Origin: an uncultured beta proteobacterium
GTDB taxonomy: Bacteria; Pseudomonadota; Gammaproteobacteria; Burkholderiales; SG8-41
Direction of reading: 5' to 3'
Assembly (NCBI GenBank): GCA_903905655.1
Contig: CAIVHG010000108.1
Span: forward strand, 1-51,919
Length of the DNA stretch: 51,919 bases
Positions 1 through 8,272 of this stretch are shown here, in pieces; the first letter of the stretch is position 1; every line of letters begins with the position of its first letter. The position numbers and the translations under genes are program-made. The notes beneath the pieces were generated by a model. The model did not search any database and was not told the DNA's origin. It saw only the letters and a list, made by a program, of their open reading frames with translations.

Positions 1-504
1 GACCGGCAGCAGCAGCTGCTTGTTGACCCACATCTTGAGCTTGTCATAGGCGACTTCACCGGTCTTCGCCTTGAGCGAAAGCACGTACGCATCCCCCTGC
101 TCTTCGGCGGCCTCTACCTTGTATTCCGCGCTGTAATCGATGCGCAGGATGTCGGCGTTGTTGAAGATGCTGCCCGTCACGGATTGCAGGCTGGTGATGC
201 GGATCGGCCGCCCCACGTCCTTCATATAGAGCCACATGTTGTCTTCCAGGCGCAACGTAACGCGGCCCTTGTCGCTCGCAGGTGAGAGAAACAGCGCGAT
301 GACCTTGTCACGGCCTTTCTTGATCGTATAAAGGACGTATTCCTTCTTGCTGCCGTCGGGCTGCACGTCCATGATCTTGCGGTAAGCCTCGTACGATTCC
401 GGCTCCAGGTTGCGATCGACTTTCTGCAGAATCTGCACGCCGTCAATCGCCAGCGCCGGCACCGCCATCAGCCACAACACCAGGAACAGCAGTTTTTTGG
501 TCAT
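1..504 (-). CDS. Outer membrane lipoprotein-sorting protein (LolA-like), 3' end outside the window
   Basis: The frame is open from the ATG at 504 to the window edge, 168 codons, so the C-terminus is missing. The protein opens with a signal peptide (MTKKLLFLVLWLMAVPALA) and continues as a soluble beta-rich domain typical of the LolA-like/COG2834 family: VDRNLEPESYEAYRKI, then a stretch ending VIALFLSPASDKGR and DNMWLYMKDVGRPIRI. Family members bind lipid or lipoprotein in the periplasm and are often encoded beside MacB/LolCDE-type ABC genes. Here the gene lies 16 nt after the permease gene on the same strand, so it is probably the last gene seen of a three-gene export operon. The role is inferred from family and context. 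Confidence 0.75.
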   Translation of the reverse strand, partial: MTKKLLFLVLWLMAVPALAIDGVQILQKVDRNLEPESYEAYRKIMDVQPDGSKKEYVLYTIKKGRDKVIALFLSPASDKGRVTLRLEDNMWLYMKDVGRPIRITSLQSVTGSIFNNADILRIDYSAEYKVEAAEEQGDAYVLSLKAKTGEVAYDKLKMWVNKQLLLPV

Positions 505-520
505 AGTCTTTCCCGAATGA

Positions 521-1768
521 TTAAACATGGCCGAGCGCCTTGACCGGATCCATGCGCGAAGCTTTCCACGCTGGCTGCAGGCTGGCCAGCAACGCGATCA
601 GCACGACGGTGCCGGCAATGATCGCGATGTCCGCGGCGCTGATCGCCGGCGAGAGCAGCAAGCCCTGCTGCTGGCCGAAGTTGAACTTGATCTTCCATAT
701 ATTCAGCGCATAGATCACCGCGAGGCTGATCACGGTTCCGAGCGCCGTTCCGCCCACGCCGAGCACCAGCCCCTCGGTGAGAAACAATGAAAGTATTCGG
801 CGCGGCGGCGTGCCGATTGCGGAGATCATTCCGATCTCGCGGATGCGCTCGTAGACCGCCATGACCATCACGTTCATGACGCTGATGAGCACGATCGAAA
901 CCAGCATGATCTTGATGAATACCGTGAGCACGTCGATCATGTTGGCGATATTGGAAAATGGCGACAGCGAGGCCCAGGTATGCACTTCCAGCACCGGTTT
1001 GTTCTCCTTGTTGAGCATGCCGGAAAGCTCCTGGTTCAGCTTGGCGTAGGCCTGCTCCAGCTGTGCAGGGTCTTTGAGGCGTATGGCAATCTCGCTGATC
1101 TCCGGTTGCGCCATCCGCAGCAGCGTCCGTGCGTCATCGATGTGTATGTAGCCGTCGCGGCCGCTCGGGCCGGTGATGCTTTCCATGATTGCCCTGACCA
1201 GGAAGGTCTTGGCATTGACTGATCCGTCGCGATTGGTGGCGACCAGCACGATGGTGTCGCCCACCTTCACCTTCATGCCACGGGCAAGCAGCGTCGGTAT
1301 GAGTATCTCGCCCGGCTTCAGGACCGCACCTTCCTTGCTTCCATCAATTATCCGGCCAGGCAGCAGCGGTGTGGCCGCGATTTCCTTTTGCGGGTCGATG
1401 CCGTTGATGCGAATGCTCGCCGTCTCGGTGAAATTGCTGAACATGGCGCCCAGCTTGACGCGCTCCGAATAGGCCTCGACTTCGTCCATTGATCCCAGCA
1501 CCTGCTCGATCTTCTTCACCATCTGCGGCTGCATGTTAAGGTTCAGCGGCAGCGTGTCGATCGAGGCAACATAGCCCTTGCGGTGCACCTCGAGGTGGCC
1601 CAGCACGGCATCGGTGAACTGGCTGATCATCATGGCCTTGAAGGAGCCCGCGGTTGCGATGAACAGCAGCACCGCAACGATCCCCAAGGTAATCAGCGTG
1701 GAAGTCAGCAAGGTGCGCCTGCGAAAGCGCGCGAGGTTTCTTACGGCGATCTTCAAGAGATTAAGCAT
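521..1768 (-). CDS. ABC transporter permease, FtsX/MacB (LolC/E-like) family
   Basis: A 415-residue permease with the FtsX/MacB layout: an N-terminal membrane helix (about residues 20-45), a long periplasmic domain of about 220 residues, and three C-terminal helices (about 280-400). The coupling segment VYERIREIGMISAIGT between the second and third helices is characteristic. Such permeases do not pump through the membrane in the classical way; they use ATP hydrolysis to move lipoproteins or other substrates at the periplasmic face. The gene overlaps the end of the ATPase gene by 8 nt, so the two are translationally coupled, and a LolA-like protein follows. The substrate is unknown. Confidence 0.88.
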   Translation of the reverse strand: MLNLLKIAVRNLARFRRRTLLTSTLITLGIVAVLLFIATAGSFKAMMISQFTDAVLGHLEVHRKGYVASIDTLPLNLNMQPQMVKKIEQVLGSMDEVEAYSERVKLGAMFSNFTETASIRINGIDPQKEIAATPLLPGRIIDGSKEGAVLKPGEILIPTLLARGMKVKVGDTIVLVATNRDGSVNAKTFLVRAIMESITGPSGRDGYIHIDDARTLLRMAQPEISEIAIRLKDPAQLEQAYAKLNQELSGMLNKENKPVLEVHTWASLSPFSNIANMIDVLTVFIKIMLVSIVLISVMNVMVMAVYERIREIGMISAIGTPPRRILSLFLTEGLVLGVGGTALGTVISLAVIYALNIWKIKFNFGQQQGLLLSPAISAADIAIIAGTVVLIALLASLQPAWKASRMDPVKALGHV

Positions 1769-2465
1769 GGGCGGCCTCCGATTTCAGTGAGGGTGCACGA
1801 AGCTTGCCGTCTTCGAGCGTGTAGACGACTTCGGCTTCCCCCATGATCTTGGGATCGTGCGTGGAGAACACGAAAGTCGTGCCCAGCTCGTCGCGCATTT
1901 TTTTCATCAGTTCGATGACGCGGTAGGCAGTATCGTGGTCGAGATTGGCGGTGGGTTCATCGGCCAGCACCAGCTGGGCATTGGTTGCCAGAGCGCGGGC
2001 GACGGCGACGCGCTGTTTCTGTCCGCCCGAGATCTGGTCCGGGCGCTTGCCGGCCTGCGCCGACATGCCGACCGCATCGAGCAGGCGCATGACCTGTTTG
2101 CGCCGCGTCTGCTCCGGCCAGTCCTGCACCATGATGAGCGGGTACTCGACGTTCTCGTAAACCGTGAGGATCGGTATCAGGTTGAAATCCTGAAACACGA
2201 AGCCGATGTGCTGGCCGCGGAAATTGGCCGCGCTGCGCCGGTTCAGCGTGCTGACGTCGGTGTCGAGCACGCTCAGTCTGCCGCCCGTCGGATGATCCAG
2301 GCAGCCGATCATGTTGAGCAGCGTGCTCTTGCCGCTGCCCGAAGGACCGACGAAGGCGACGAACGATTTTGCATTGATCGTGAAATCGACGCCCTTGACC
2401 GCAGGCACTTCCACCTCCCCGGTCACATAGGTCTTGGTGAGTCCTTGCGCGCGTATCAGCGTCAT
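1761..2465 (-). CDS. ABC transporter ATP-binding protein (LolD/MacB type)
   Basis: A 234-residue ATPase with all expected motifs: Walker A GPSGSGKST at residues 40-48, a Q-loop in FQDFNLIP, the signature SGGQKQRVAVARAL near residue 145, Walker B LVLADEPTANLD, and the switch histidine in STHDP. The FQDFNLIPILTVYENVEYPL segment is typical of the LolD/MacB subfamily. It energises the FtsX-like permease encoded immediately downstream with an 8-nt overlap. It is the first gene of the minus-strand operon that continues to the left window edge. Confidence 0.92.
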   Translation of the reverse strand: MTLIRAQGLTKTYVTGEVEVPAVKGVDFTINAKSFVAFVGPSGSGKSTLLNMIGCLDHPTGGRLSVLDTDVSTLNRRSAANFRGQHIGFVFQDFNLIPILTVYENVEYPLIMVQDWPEQTRRKQVMRLLDAVGMSAQAGKRPDQISGGQKQRVAVARALATNAQLVLADEPTANLDHDTAYRVIELMKKMRDELGTTFVFSTHDPKIMGEAEVVYTLEDGKLRAPSLKSEAAHA

Positions 2466-2509
2466 GGTGTCAGGCTCCCGCTAAATTCGGTTGTCAGGCA
2501 ATCGGCATG

Positions 2510-3091
2510 CTATTTGGCTGCCGGCCCGAAATAAGGACCATAGCCGGCGCGCGGGCCGCGGGTCTCAGGCAGAGTGATGCCTTTCTCCTTGGCGCGCTTC
2601 TGCATCTCCGCGCGGGTCGCATCGGCGATCTTCTGCCGCTCTTCAGGCGTCGCGGCATTGCGCATCTTGTTGATGGTTGCCGTATGCTCTTCGGGCGTCA
2701 TCAATTGCTGCATCGCTGCTGCTCCCGGAATGCCTGCGCCCGCCCCACCCGGCCCCATGCCACTGCGCATTCCCATCGGGCCCATGCCACCCATCATCCC
2801 CGACCCCATGCCGCCGCGCATTCCCCTCGGCCCCATGCCACCCATCATCCCGGGCCCCATACCACCGCGCATTCCCATCGGCCCCATGCCGCCCATCGCA
2901 CCTGGCCCCATACCACCGCGCATTCCCATCGGCCCCATGCCGCCCATCGCACCTGGCCCCATACCGCCGTGCATGGCCATCGGGCCCATGCCCGCACCCA
3001 TGCCGCCCGGATGCGCATGCGCGACAGCAACCGCCAGACCGAGGCTGAGTGAACCAATCAAACCAATTGCAATTTTGTGAGTGCGTTTCAT
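2510..3091 (-). CDS. Secreted Gly/Met-rich tandem repeat protein
   Basis: A 193-residue protein of unknown function. The ATG at 3091 is preferred because a GGAG sits just upstream and the protein then starts with a clean signal peptide (MKRTHKIAIG, hydrophobic core, cleavage near AHAHPGG). An open frame extends further upstream but adds an arginine-rich stretch that would spoil the signal. Residues 36-120 are five 17-residue repeats rich in Gly and Met. After a short linker the C-terminal third (LMTPEEHTATINKMRNAATP, then EERQKIADATRAEMQKRAKE) looks like an amphipathic helical region resembling periplasmic Spy/CpxP-like or DUF4148-like tails. The methionines could bind copper or silver, but this is only an inference. 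Confidence 0.7.
   Translation of the reverse strand: MKRTHKIAIGLIGSLSLGLAVAVAHAHPGGMGAGMGPMAMHGGMGPGAMGGMGPMGMRGGMGPGAMGGMGPMGMRGGMGPGMMGGMGPRGMRGGMGSGMMGGMGPMGMRSGMGPGGAGAGIPGAAAMQQLMTPEEHTATINKMRNAATPEERQKIADATRAEMQKRAKEKGITLPETRGPRAGYGPYFGPAAK
2732..2986 (-). repeat. Five tandem 51-nt repeats coding a 17-residue Gly/Met unit
   Basis: Five consecutive in-frame units, consensus GPMGMRGGMGPGAMGGM, differ by only a few residues from one another (GPMAMHGG in the first, GPRGMRGG in the fourth, a degenerate fifth). The nucleotide units are almost identical, so the copy number could change by slippage or recombination. Confidence 0.85.
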
Positions 3092-3208
3092 GATCGATCT
3101 CCAGTTAGATTTTCGAATTCGTTTCAGCTGCCATCTTGATAAAAGCCATTTCGGCATGAGCAATTAGAGCACGCTGATGTATTGCGTCTGTGTCAGGCAA
3201 GGCCATTC

Positions 3209-3255
3209 TTGTATCGCAGTCTGTCAGCGGATGGGATTGACACACTGCGATACAA
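3209..3255. promoter_or_regulatory. Long imperfect inverted repeat (two 18-nt arms)
   Basis: The left arm at 3209-3226 (TTGTATCGCAGTCTGTCA) is repeated in inverse orientation at 3238-3255 with a single mismatch, separated by 11 nt. It lies in the 359-nt gap between the divergent Gly/Met protein gene and the phospholipase D-like gene. No T-run follows on either strand, which argues against a simple terminator. It could be a regulator-binding site or a palindromic repeat element. I see nothing else in this gap. Confidence 0.55.
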
Positions 3256-3450
3256 TTCTTTGGCAGTGAAGTTATCCGGATGACCCTACACAGCGGCGCT
3301 GACGGACCAGGATCACAACCGATCGTCGATCAGGGCAGGGGAATGCAGCCATTCTCATTCACATTTGCTGAACGTATTTTGATTCGGGTCAAGCCGGGAG
3401 AACTGCTGGGAACAGAGAATTGAATCGAGCGCGGCCAACGATGGACACCC

Positions 3451-5055
3451 ATGAGATTAAGCTTTGATCCTGGCGCCCGGTGCATCTCCCCGATGCTGAC
3501 AGTGTGGCGCATGCTCGGCGTGCTGGCCGCCATCCTCGTCACGGGCTGTGCGTCCGTCCGTTTCGACGTGCCGCGCCCGCCCTCTCACGCCATCGAGCAA
3601 CCGCAGGACACTTCACTCGGGCGCAGCTACGCTGCGCAGCTTGCGGCAGCGCCTGGCGAGTCCGGCTTTCATTGGATCGTGTCCGGGCAAGAGGCGTTTC
3701 GCGCCAGGGCGGCCTTGGCGGAATCTGCGGAGCGCACGCTGGACCTGCAGTATTACATCGTCGCGGAGGACGCTACCGGGACCCTGTTGCTCTACCGGGC
3801 ACTGCTTGCGGCGCAGCGCGGCGTGCGCGTGCGTCTGCTAATCGACGACATGTATGCGGTGGGCCGCGATTTCGATCTCGCTACCCTGGCGGCGCATCCG
3901 AACGTCCAGGTGCGAGTGTTTAACCCTTTCCTCCACCGCGGTCCGCTCGGCATCTTCCGGCTGCTCGAATACTTTGGCGACAGCACACGCCTCAACCAGC
4001 GCATGCACAACAAGCTGTGGATCGCCGACAATGCGGTCGCAATCATGGGCGGGCGCAATCTGGGTGACGCGTACTTTCAGGTGCGTGGAGTAGACGATTT
4101 TGCAGACCTCGACGTACTTGCCGCCGGGCCTATCGTGGCGGAGGTCTCGCGCAGCTTCGACGATTACTGGAACAGCGAGCATGCGGTGCCGATCCAGGAG
4201 TTTCTAGGTGACCAGCCGGACACCGCGCAGCTGGACCTGATCATGTCGCAGATGACGGCGCGGGCGGAGCGCTTCCGTGAAACGAAATACGCCCAAACAC
4301 TGCGCGCTACAGAACTCGGGCCCCTGGTGCGCAGCGGCGAGTTCCCGCTCATTCCGGCACGCGCGGGCGTTCTCTACGACACGCCCGCACAAGCCCAGGC
4401 AAAGTCCGCGGATCAACCGGGCCAGATATTTTCTGCCGTGCGCACCGCCATTGAAAACGCACAGCAGGAGGTGCTGCTGATTTCGCCTTATTTCATTCCG
4501 AGCGAGCGCGGCATGAGGGTGCTGTGCGCCCTCACTAGTCGCGGGGTGCGCGTGAGCGTGCTCACCAATTCCCTGGCATCCACGGACGTTCCGGTCGTGC
4601 ACGCGGGCTACGCACGCTACCGGCCGCAGTTGCTCGCGTGCGGAGTGACGTTGCACGAACTGCGGCCGCGCAGCACGCGCTCCAGCGGTGCGCGCCTGGG
4701 ATTGTCCTCGGGCGCCAGCCTGCACACCAAGGCGATTCTGGTGGACCGCAAAATCGCTTTCGTCGGCTCCATGAACCTCGATCCGCGCTCACGGCTGTCG
4801 AATTCCGAGGTCTCGTTGATGATAGAGAGCGCGCTGCTGGGCGCACAGCTCGGCACATTGTTCGAGGAAGGCACCGCGCTCGATCAAGCGTTTCGTGTGG
4901 AGTTGGCCGCACCGGACACCGGGCATGCGACGCTCGCCTGGACCGGTCTGGAAGATGGAAAACCAGTGCGCCACATCGACGAGCCGATGGCAAGCTGGTG
5001 GCAACGTGTCGTCTCCGGCATGCTAGGTGCCCTGGCGCCGGAGGAGTTGCTGTGA
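3451..5055 (+). CDS. Phospholipase D-family lipoprotein (cardiolipin synthase-like)
   Basis: A 534-residue protein with two HKD phosphodiesterase motifs: HNKLWIADNAVAIMGGRN near residue 186 and HTKAILVDRKIAFVGSMN near residue 425. Both have the H-x-K-x4-D core and the downstream G-G/S-x-N. Together they form the active site used for phosphatidyl transfer or hydrolysis, as in ClsC-type cardiolipin synthases. The N-terminus contains a hydrophobic stretch ending in the lipobox VTGC, so the protein is probably a lipoprotein. A second ATG at 3493 (MLTVWRMLG) would give a more typical lipoprotein signal and may be the true start; neither has a strong ribosome site. It is probably transcribed alone. 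Confidence 0.87.
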   Translation: MRLSFDPGARCISPMLTVWRMLGVLAAILVTGCASVRFDVPRPPSHAIEQPQDTSLGRSYAAQLAAAPGESGFHWIVSGQEAFRARAALAESAERTLDLQYYIVAEDATGTLLLYRALLAAQRGVRVRLLIDDMYAVGRDFDLATLAAHPNVQVRVFNPFLHRGPLGIFRLLEYFGDSTRLNQRMHNKLWIADNAVAIMGGRNLGDAYFQVRGVDDFADLDVLAAGPIVAEVSRSFDDYWNSEHAVPIQEFLGDQPDTAQLDLIMSQMTARAERFRETKYAQTLRATELGPLVRSGEFPLIPARAGVLYDTPAQAQAKSADQPGQIFSAVRTAIENAQQEVLLISPYFIPSERGMRVLCALTSRGVRVSVLTNSLASTDVPVVHAGYARYRPQLLACGVTLHELRPRSTRSSGARLGLSSGASLHTKAILVDRKIAFVGSMNLDPRSRLSNSEVSLMIESALLGAQLGTLFEEGTALDQAFRVELAAPDTGHATLAWTGLEDGKPVRHIDEPMASWWQRVVSGMLGALAPEELL

Positions 5056-5181
5056 CGGCCTCAGCAAAATAGAGTGTCTGCGCTATTCATGGGACTTCCG
5101 CGCTGCCGGATCGGCATTGGCGCCGCACCTGACATACCTGCCGAATTGTTGCACCAATGTTTGATATGTATCACTTTGCGT

Positions 5182-5201
5182 ATATATGCATAGGCATATA
5201 T
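5182..5201. promoter_or_regulatory. Palindromic operator of the ArsR repressor
   Basis: ATATATGC and GCATATAT form a perfect 8-bp inverted repeat with a 4-nt spacer, directly in front of the ArsR gene. AT-rich imperfect dyads of this kind are the usual ArsR/SmtB binding sites. A possible -35 (TTGATA at 5161) lies upstream and the dyad overlaps the likely -10 region, so binding would block transcription and make the operon autoregulated. Confidence 0.6.
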
Positions 5202-5209
5202 TTGACCTC

Positions 5210-5548
5210 ATGAATCATCAATCTGTATTCGACGTCATCGGCGACGCAACGCGCAGGCGCATATTCGCCCTGCTTGTCGCGGAGGGTGAGTTGTGCGTAT
5301 GCGAATTGATGGCCGCGCTGGATGACATCCAGCCTAAGGTATCGCGGCATCTTTCAGTAATCCGGGACGCCGGTTTGGTAAGCGTGCGCCGCGAGGGAAC
5401 CTGGATTTTCTATCGCCTTGCTCCGTCCCTGCCACGCTGGGTGCAGGATATTCTCAATACGCTGCGCGCAGACGCGGTGCCGGAACTGACCTCAGACCGT
5501 GCGCGCCTCAAGAAGATGCCTGGCCGACCGGCGCGCATTGCCGCCTGA
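5210..5548 (+). CDS. ArsR/SmtB-family metalloregulator
   Basis: A 112-residue winged-helix repressor. ELCVCELMAAL holds the Cys-x-Cys metal/arsenite-sensing motif of the ArsR alpha-3 helix, followed by the recognition helix QPKVSRHLSVIRDAGLV and the wing RREGTWIFYRL. The start at 5210 (MNHQSVFDVIGD) is chosen because the alternative ATG at 5186 lies inside the palindrome at 5182-5201; the shorter form also matches family length. The gene is followed 9 nt later by an ArsP-type permease and then a mini-thioredoxin, a common metalloid/organoarsenical resistance arrangement. De-repression by As(III) or a similar thiophilic ion is inferred. Confidence 0.88.
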   Translation: MNHQSVFDVIGDATRRRIFALLVAEGELCVCELMAALDDIQPKVSRHLSVIRDAGLVSVRREGTWIFYRLAPSLPRWVQDILNTLRADAVPELTSDRARLKKMPGRPARIAA

Positions 5549-5557
5549 AGGGCTCCT

Positions 5558-6608
5558 GTGACAACTACCACGGTCACCGCCCCTCCTCCCCGCCGCGCTC
5601 CCTGGGGCTGGGTAGCTCTGGCCGTCATCCTGTGGATTGCGGCATATGCGAATCTGACGCCGTTTGCCGACGCCGTGCTCGCGCTCACTGGGCTCCCCCC
5701 CCCAAACGCACCTCGGGGAAGCGCTGCATTTCTTTTTCTACGATATGCCCAAGGTACTGCTGTTGCTCACCGCCATCGTTTTCGTGATGGGCGTCGTGCA
5801 CACCTTCATCTCGCCCGAGCGGACGCGGGCTTTTCTATCGAGCCGGCGACTGGGCGTTGGCAACGTGCTCGCGGCCACCCTGGGCATCGTCACGCCGTTC
5901 TGCTCCTGCTCTGCGGTGCCGCTATTCATCGGCTTCCTCTCGGCAGGTGTGCCGCTGGGCGTGACGTTTTCGTTTCTCATCGCCGCACCCATGGTGAACG
6001 AAGTTGCCCTCGCGCTTTTGTTCGGAATGTTCGGATGGAAAATTGCAGGCCTCTATTTGGTGATGGGACTTGCCGTCGCCATCGTTGCCGGACTCATTAT
6101 CGGAAAGCTGGACATGGAACGGCATCTCGAAGACTGGGTCCGCGCTATCCAGGCCAGCAACGCTGCCGATGTCACGATACAACCGCCTTCCTGGGCTGAA
6201 CGCATCGATGCCGGCGTCAGTCATGTCAGGGAGATCGTGGGCAAGGTGTGGCCCTACATTCTCGCCGGCATTGCGCTGGGCGCCGGCATACACGGCTATG
6301 TGCCCGAGGACTTCATGGCGGGCATCATGGGCAAGGACGCACCGTGGTGGTCAGTGCCCGCCGCAGTCGTGATCGGCGTGCCGATGTACTCCAACGCGGC
6401 CGGCATCATTCCAGTAGTGGAAGCCCTCATCGGCAAAGGAGCGGCGCTGGGAACGGTGCTCGCGTTCATGATGAGCGTGATCGCCCTGTCGCTGCCTGAA
6501 ATGATCATCCTGCGCAAAGTGCTGAAGCTGCCACTGATCGCGACGTTTACAGGGGTAGTCGCGCTCGGAATTCTGATCGTCGGTTACGTTTTCAACACTG
6601 TACTGTAG
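5558..6608 (+). CDS. ArsP-type permease (DUF318 family), frameshifted at a poly-C tract
   Basis: A polytopic permease with the signature TPFCSCSAVPLFIGFLSAG and IAAPMVNEVALALLFGMFG in the first half and the matching GVPMYSNAAGIIPVVEALIG in the second. Family members export trivalent organoarsenicals or related compounds. Translation begins at the GTG at 5558 (first membrane helix APWGWVALAVILWIAAYA), but a run of nine C at 5695-5703 puts the N-terminal 46 or so codons out of frame with the rest, which continues as THLGEALHFFFYDMPKV. Removing one C gives an intact protein of about 349 residues. This may be a sequencing error, a recent mutation or a slippage-based phase switch; the downstream frame is otherwise undamaged. 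Confidence 0.8.
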
Positions 6609-6617
6609 GAGGTCAAG

Positions 6618-6854
6618 ATGAAGAACGTGAAAGTTCTCGGCACCGGCTGCGCCAATTGCAAAAATACGATCAAGCTGATCGATGAAGTCGCCAAGGCCAA
6701 GGGAATAGAACTCACGCTCGAGAAAGTGGAGAGCATTCAGGACATCATGACCTATGGCGTCATGTCGACGCCGGGTGTGGTGATAGACGGCAAAGTCGTG
6801 CATGCCGGCGGCGTGCCAGCGCGCAGCAAGATCGAGGCGTGGTTCGCTAAGTAG
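6618..6854 (+). CDS. Small thioredoxin-family protein (thioredoxin_3 type)
   Basis: A 78-residue mini-thioredoxin with the redox motif GTGCANCKN at about residues 9-17 and the cis-Pro segment MSTPGVVIDGKVV. GGAGGTC lies just upstream of the ATG. It follows the permease by 9 nt, and this pairing is frequent in ArsR-permease operons, where the thioredoxin probably reduces or hands on the thiophilic substrate. Both cysteines of the C-x-x-C are encoded as Cys. It is the last gene of the ars-like operon. Confidence 0.88.
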   Translation: MKNVKVLGTGCANCKNTIKLIDEVAKAKGIELTLEKVESIQDIMTYGVMSTPGVVIDGKVVHAGGVPARSKIEAWFAK

Positions 6855-6934
6855 CGCCCTTGGAGACGACGCTAGTGCCTAGCACGATCATGAATGATGC
6901 CTCAAATATGCCAGTCCAGTTTTGCCCGATCACC

Positions 6935-7120
6935 TCAGAGAGTCTCAATCGCGGCCGCACCTGCCGCAGCCTTATCCAGGATCGCCTGCGCATTCACTTC
7001 CAGCGCGATGGCGATGATCGAGCGATGATGAGCGCCCGGCAGCTCGTTGGGCCCTTCGCTGCGCAGCCGCTCGTCCACAGCGGCCTGCGTCAGGTCCTGC
7101 ACGCAATGCCAGTCGGGGTT
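6935..7120 (-). pseudogene. Remnant of a cation-transporting P-type ATPase N-terminus
   Basis: The minus-strand translation reads PDWHCVQDLTQAAVDERL then RSEGPNELPGAHHRSIIAIA, which is the conserved N-terminal cytoplasmic domain of HAD-IC cation P-type ATPases (LTxxEVxxRLxxxGPNELP). After IALEV the similarity stops and the frame runs into an unrelated stop, so all transmembrane and catalytic parts are missing. It is a truncated, non-functional fragment left by a deletion or rearrangement between the ars-like operon and the glycine-zipper gene. Confidence 0.6.
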
Positions 7121-7193
7121 ATCGAGCCGGAGGCGAAGACTGGAGGCCCGCTCGCCTGCCACTGTGCTGCTGCCGATAAAAACGCACGGCTTG

Positions 7194-7320
7194 CTAAAAA
7201 GGAATGAGGGTCTTCTTGCGGATGTAGCGCATGTGGCCGATGCTCGCGCCGGCACACAAGCTTACGCCCAGCCGAATGGGCGCAAGCATGATCGTGTCGC
7301 ACTGCTGATAGTTGATGCCG
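7194..7320 (-). pseudogene. Possible universal stress protein C-terminal remnant
   Basis: The minus-strand reading YQQCDTIMLAPIRLGVSLCA then GASIGHMRYIRKKTLIPF ends in a stop at 7194. Its spacing (CDxI, RLG, a G-A-S-like turn, final TLIPF) recalls the C-terminal half of UspA-type proteins, where a GS motif precedes the last strand. No start or N-terminal half is present. The match is by eye and weak. Confidence 0.25.
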
Positions 7321-7392
7321 GCCCGCCCACCTAATAAAAACTGCCGTCCACTCCGGGAAAGCGCCGGAAGCGCTTGCCAGTGCCCGGCAGGT

Positions 7393-8106
7393 TCAACCTC
7401 TGACAAGCTTGCCGTCGATGACTTTAACCTTATCTCCAACGACAAAAGCGGGCGCGCTGTCGAAAGTGAAACGGTGGGTGTTACCGTCGTCCATGCGCAC
7501 GCTGACATGGTATTCCTTGGTGGCCTTCGCGCGCTTCTCGACTTCATTGCCAGCGAGCGCGCCGCCTGCTGCACCGACCACGGTGGCCACTGTATTGCCG
7601 CGGCCGGCACCCACCTGGTTGCCCAGCAACCCGCCGAGCACCGCGCCGCCCACTGCACCCAGCCCGCTGCCCGTCCCCTTGACGTCGACCACATCGATCA
7701 GTGCGATGACGCCGCATTCACTGCAGACGCGTACCGGTGTGGCCACCGGAGCAGGCGCTGGAGCCTGAGGCGGCGGCGGAGCATTCACCACGACCCGCTC
7801 CTGCGGCTTAGGCGCAGCTTCCGGCGTGTATTTTTGAGTGACCCGCGGCGCGGCCTTGTGCACCGGCGCTGGTGCCGCTTTCACTTTGGGTTCAACTTTC
7901 GCTTCACTCACCGGTGCCGGCGCGGCTTTCACTTCGGGCGCGGGTGCCGGCGCCGTCTTGGTCTCGGCCACAGTGATTGCCTCTTTCGAGGACTTTGAAG
8001 TTGGAATGACCCCGGTCATCACGCCGACCGCAACGGCACTGGCGACGATCACCGCGGCAGCCGCGGTCAGGATCAGGGGATGCATTTTAGTGTTTGCTTC
8101 AGACAT
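7393..8106 (-). CDS. Glycine-zipper 2TM-domain membrane protein
   Basis: A 237-residue protein with an N-terminal membrane anchor (about residues 8-30), an Ala/Pro/Lys-rich linker of about 90 residues that could span the periplasm, a Cys pair in VRVCSECGVI, and then a glycine-zipper hairpin: GLGAVGGAVLGGLLGNQVG followed by VVGAAGGALAGNEVEKR. The C-terminus (YHVSVRMDDGNTHRFTFDS) forms a small beta domain. This layout matches SlyB-like/glycine-zipper 2TM envelope proteins of betaproteobacteria, usually linked to outer-membrane integrity or stress. The exact role is unknown. It is monocistronic, and 8107-8272 separates it from the next gene on the same strand. Confidence 0.8.
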   Translation of the reverse strand: MSEANTKMHPLILTAAAAVIVASAVAVGVMTGVIPTSKSSKEAITVAETKTAPAPAPEVKAAPAPVSEAKVEPKVKAAPAPVHKAAPRVTQKYTPEAAPKPQERVVVNAPPPPQAPAPAPVATPVRVCSECGVIALIDVVDVKGTGSGLGAVGGAVLGGLLGNQVGAGRGNTVATVVGAAGGALAGNEVEKRAKATKEYHVSVRMDDGNTHRFTFDSAPAFVVGDKVKVIDGKLVRG

Positions 8107-8272
8107 AGCAGGCCTCCATTATTAAAACGCTACGCGCCCATGTGCGCGAGTCGCCACAATCAAAACTTCACAAACTGTTACATTCCTACGCTACAGATTC
8201 TCAGAGTCAGAAGAACTACTTCATAGCGGCGTGCAGGCAATGGCAACACGACGGCAAAAACAAAGCATCATG

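Noticed and set aside
3237-3256. TTGACA followed by TACAAT as a sigma-70 promoter
   Set aside because: The spacing is only 8 nt; the hexamers are part of the inverted repeat.
6618-6854. The mini-thioredoxin as a further selenoprotein
   Set aside because: Both residues of its C-x-x-C are encoded by ordinary Cys codons and no in-frame TGA extends it.
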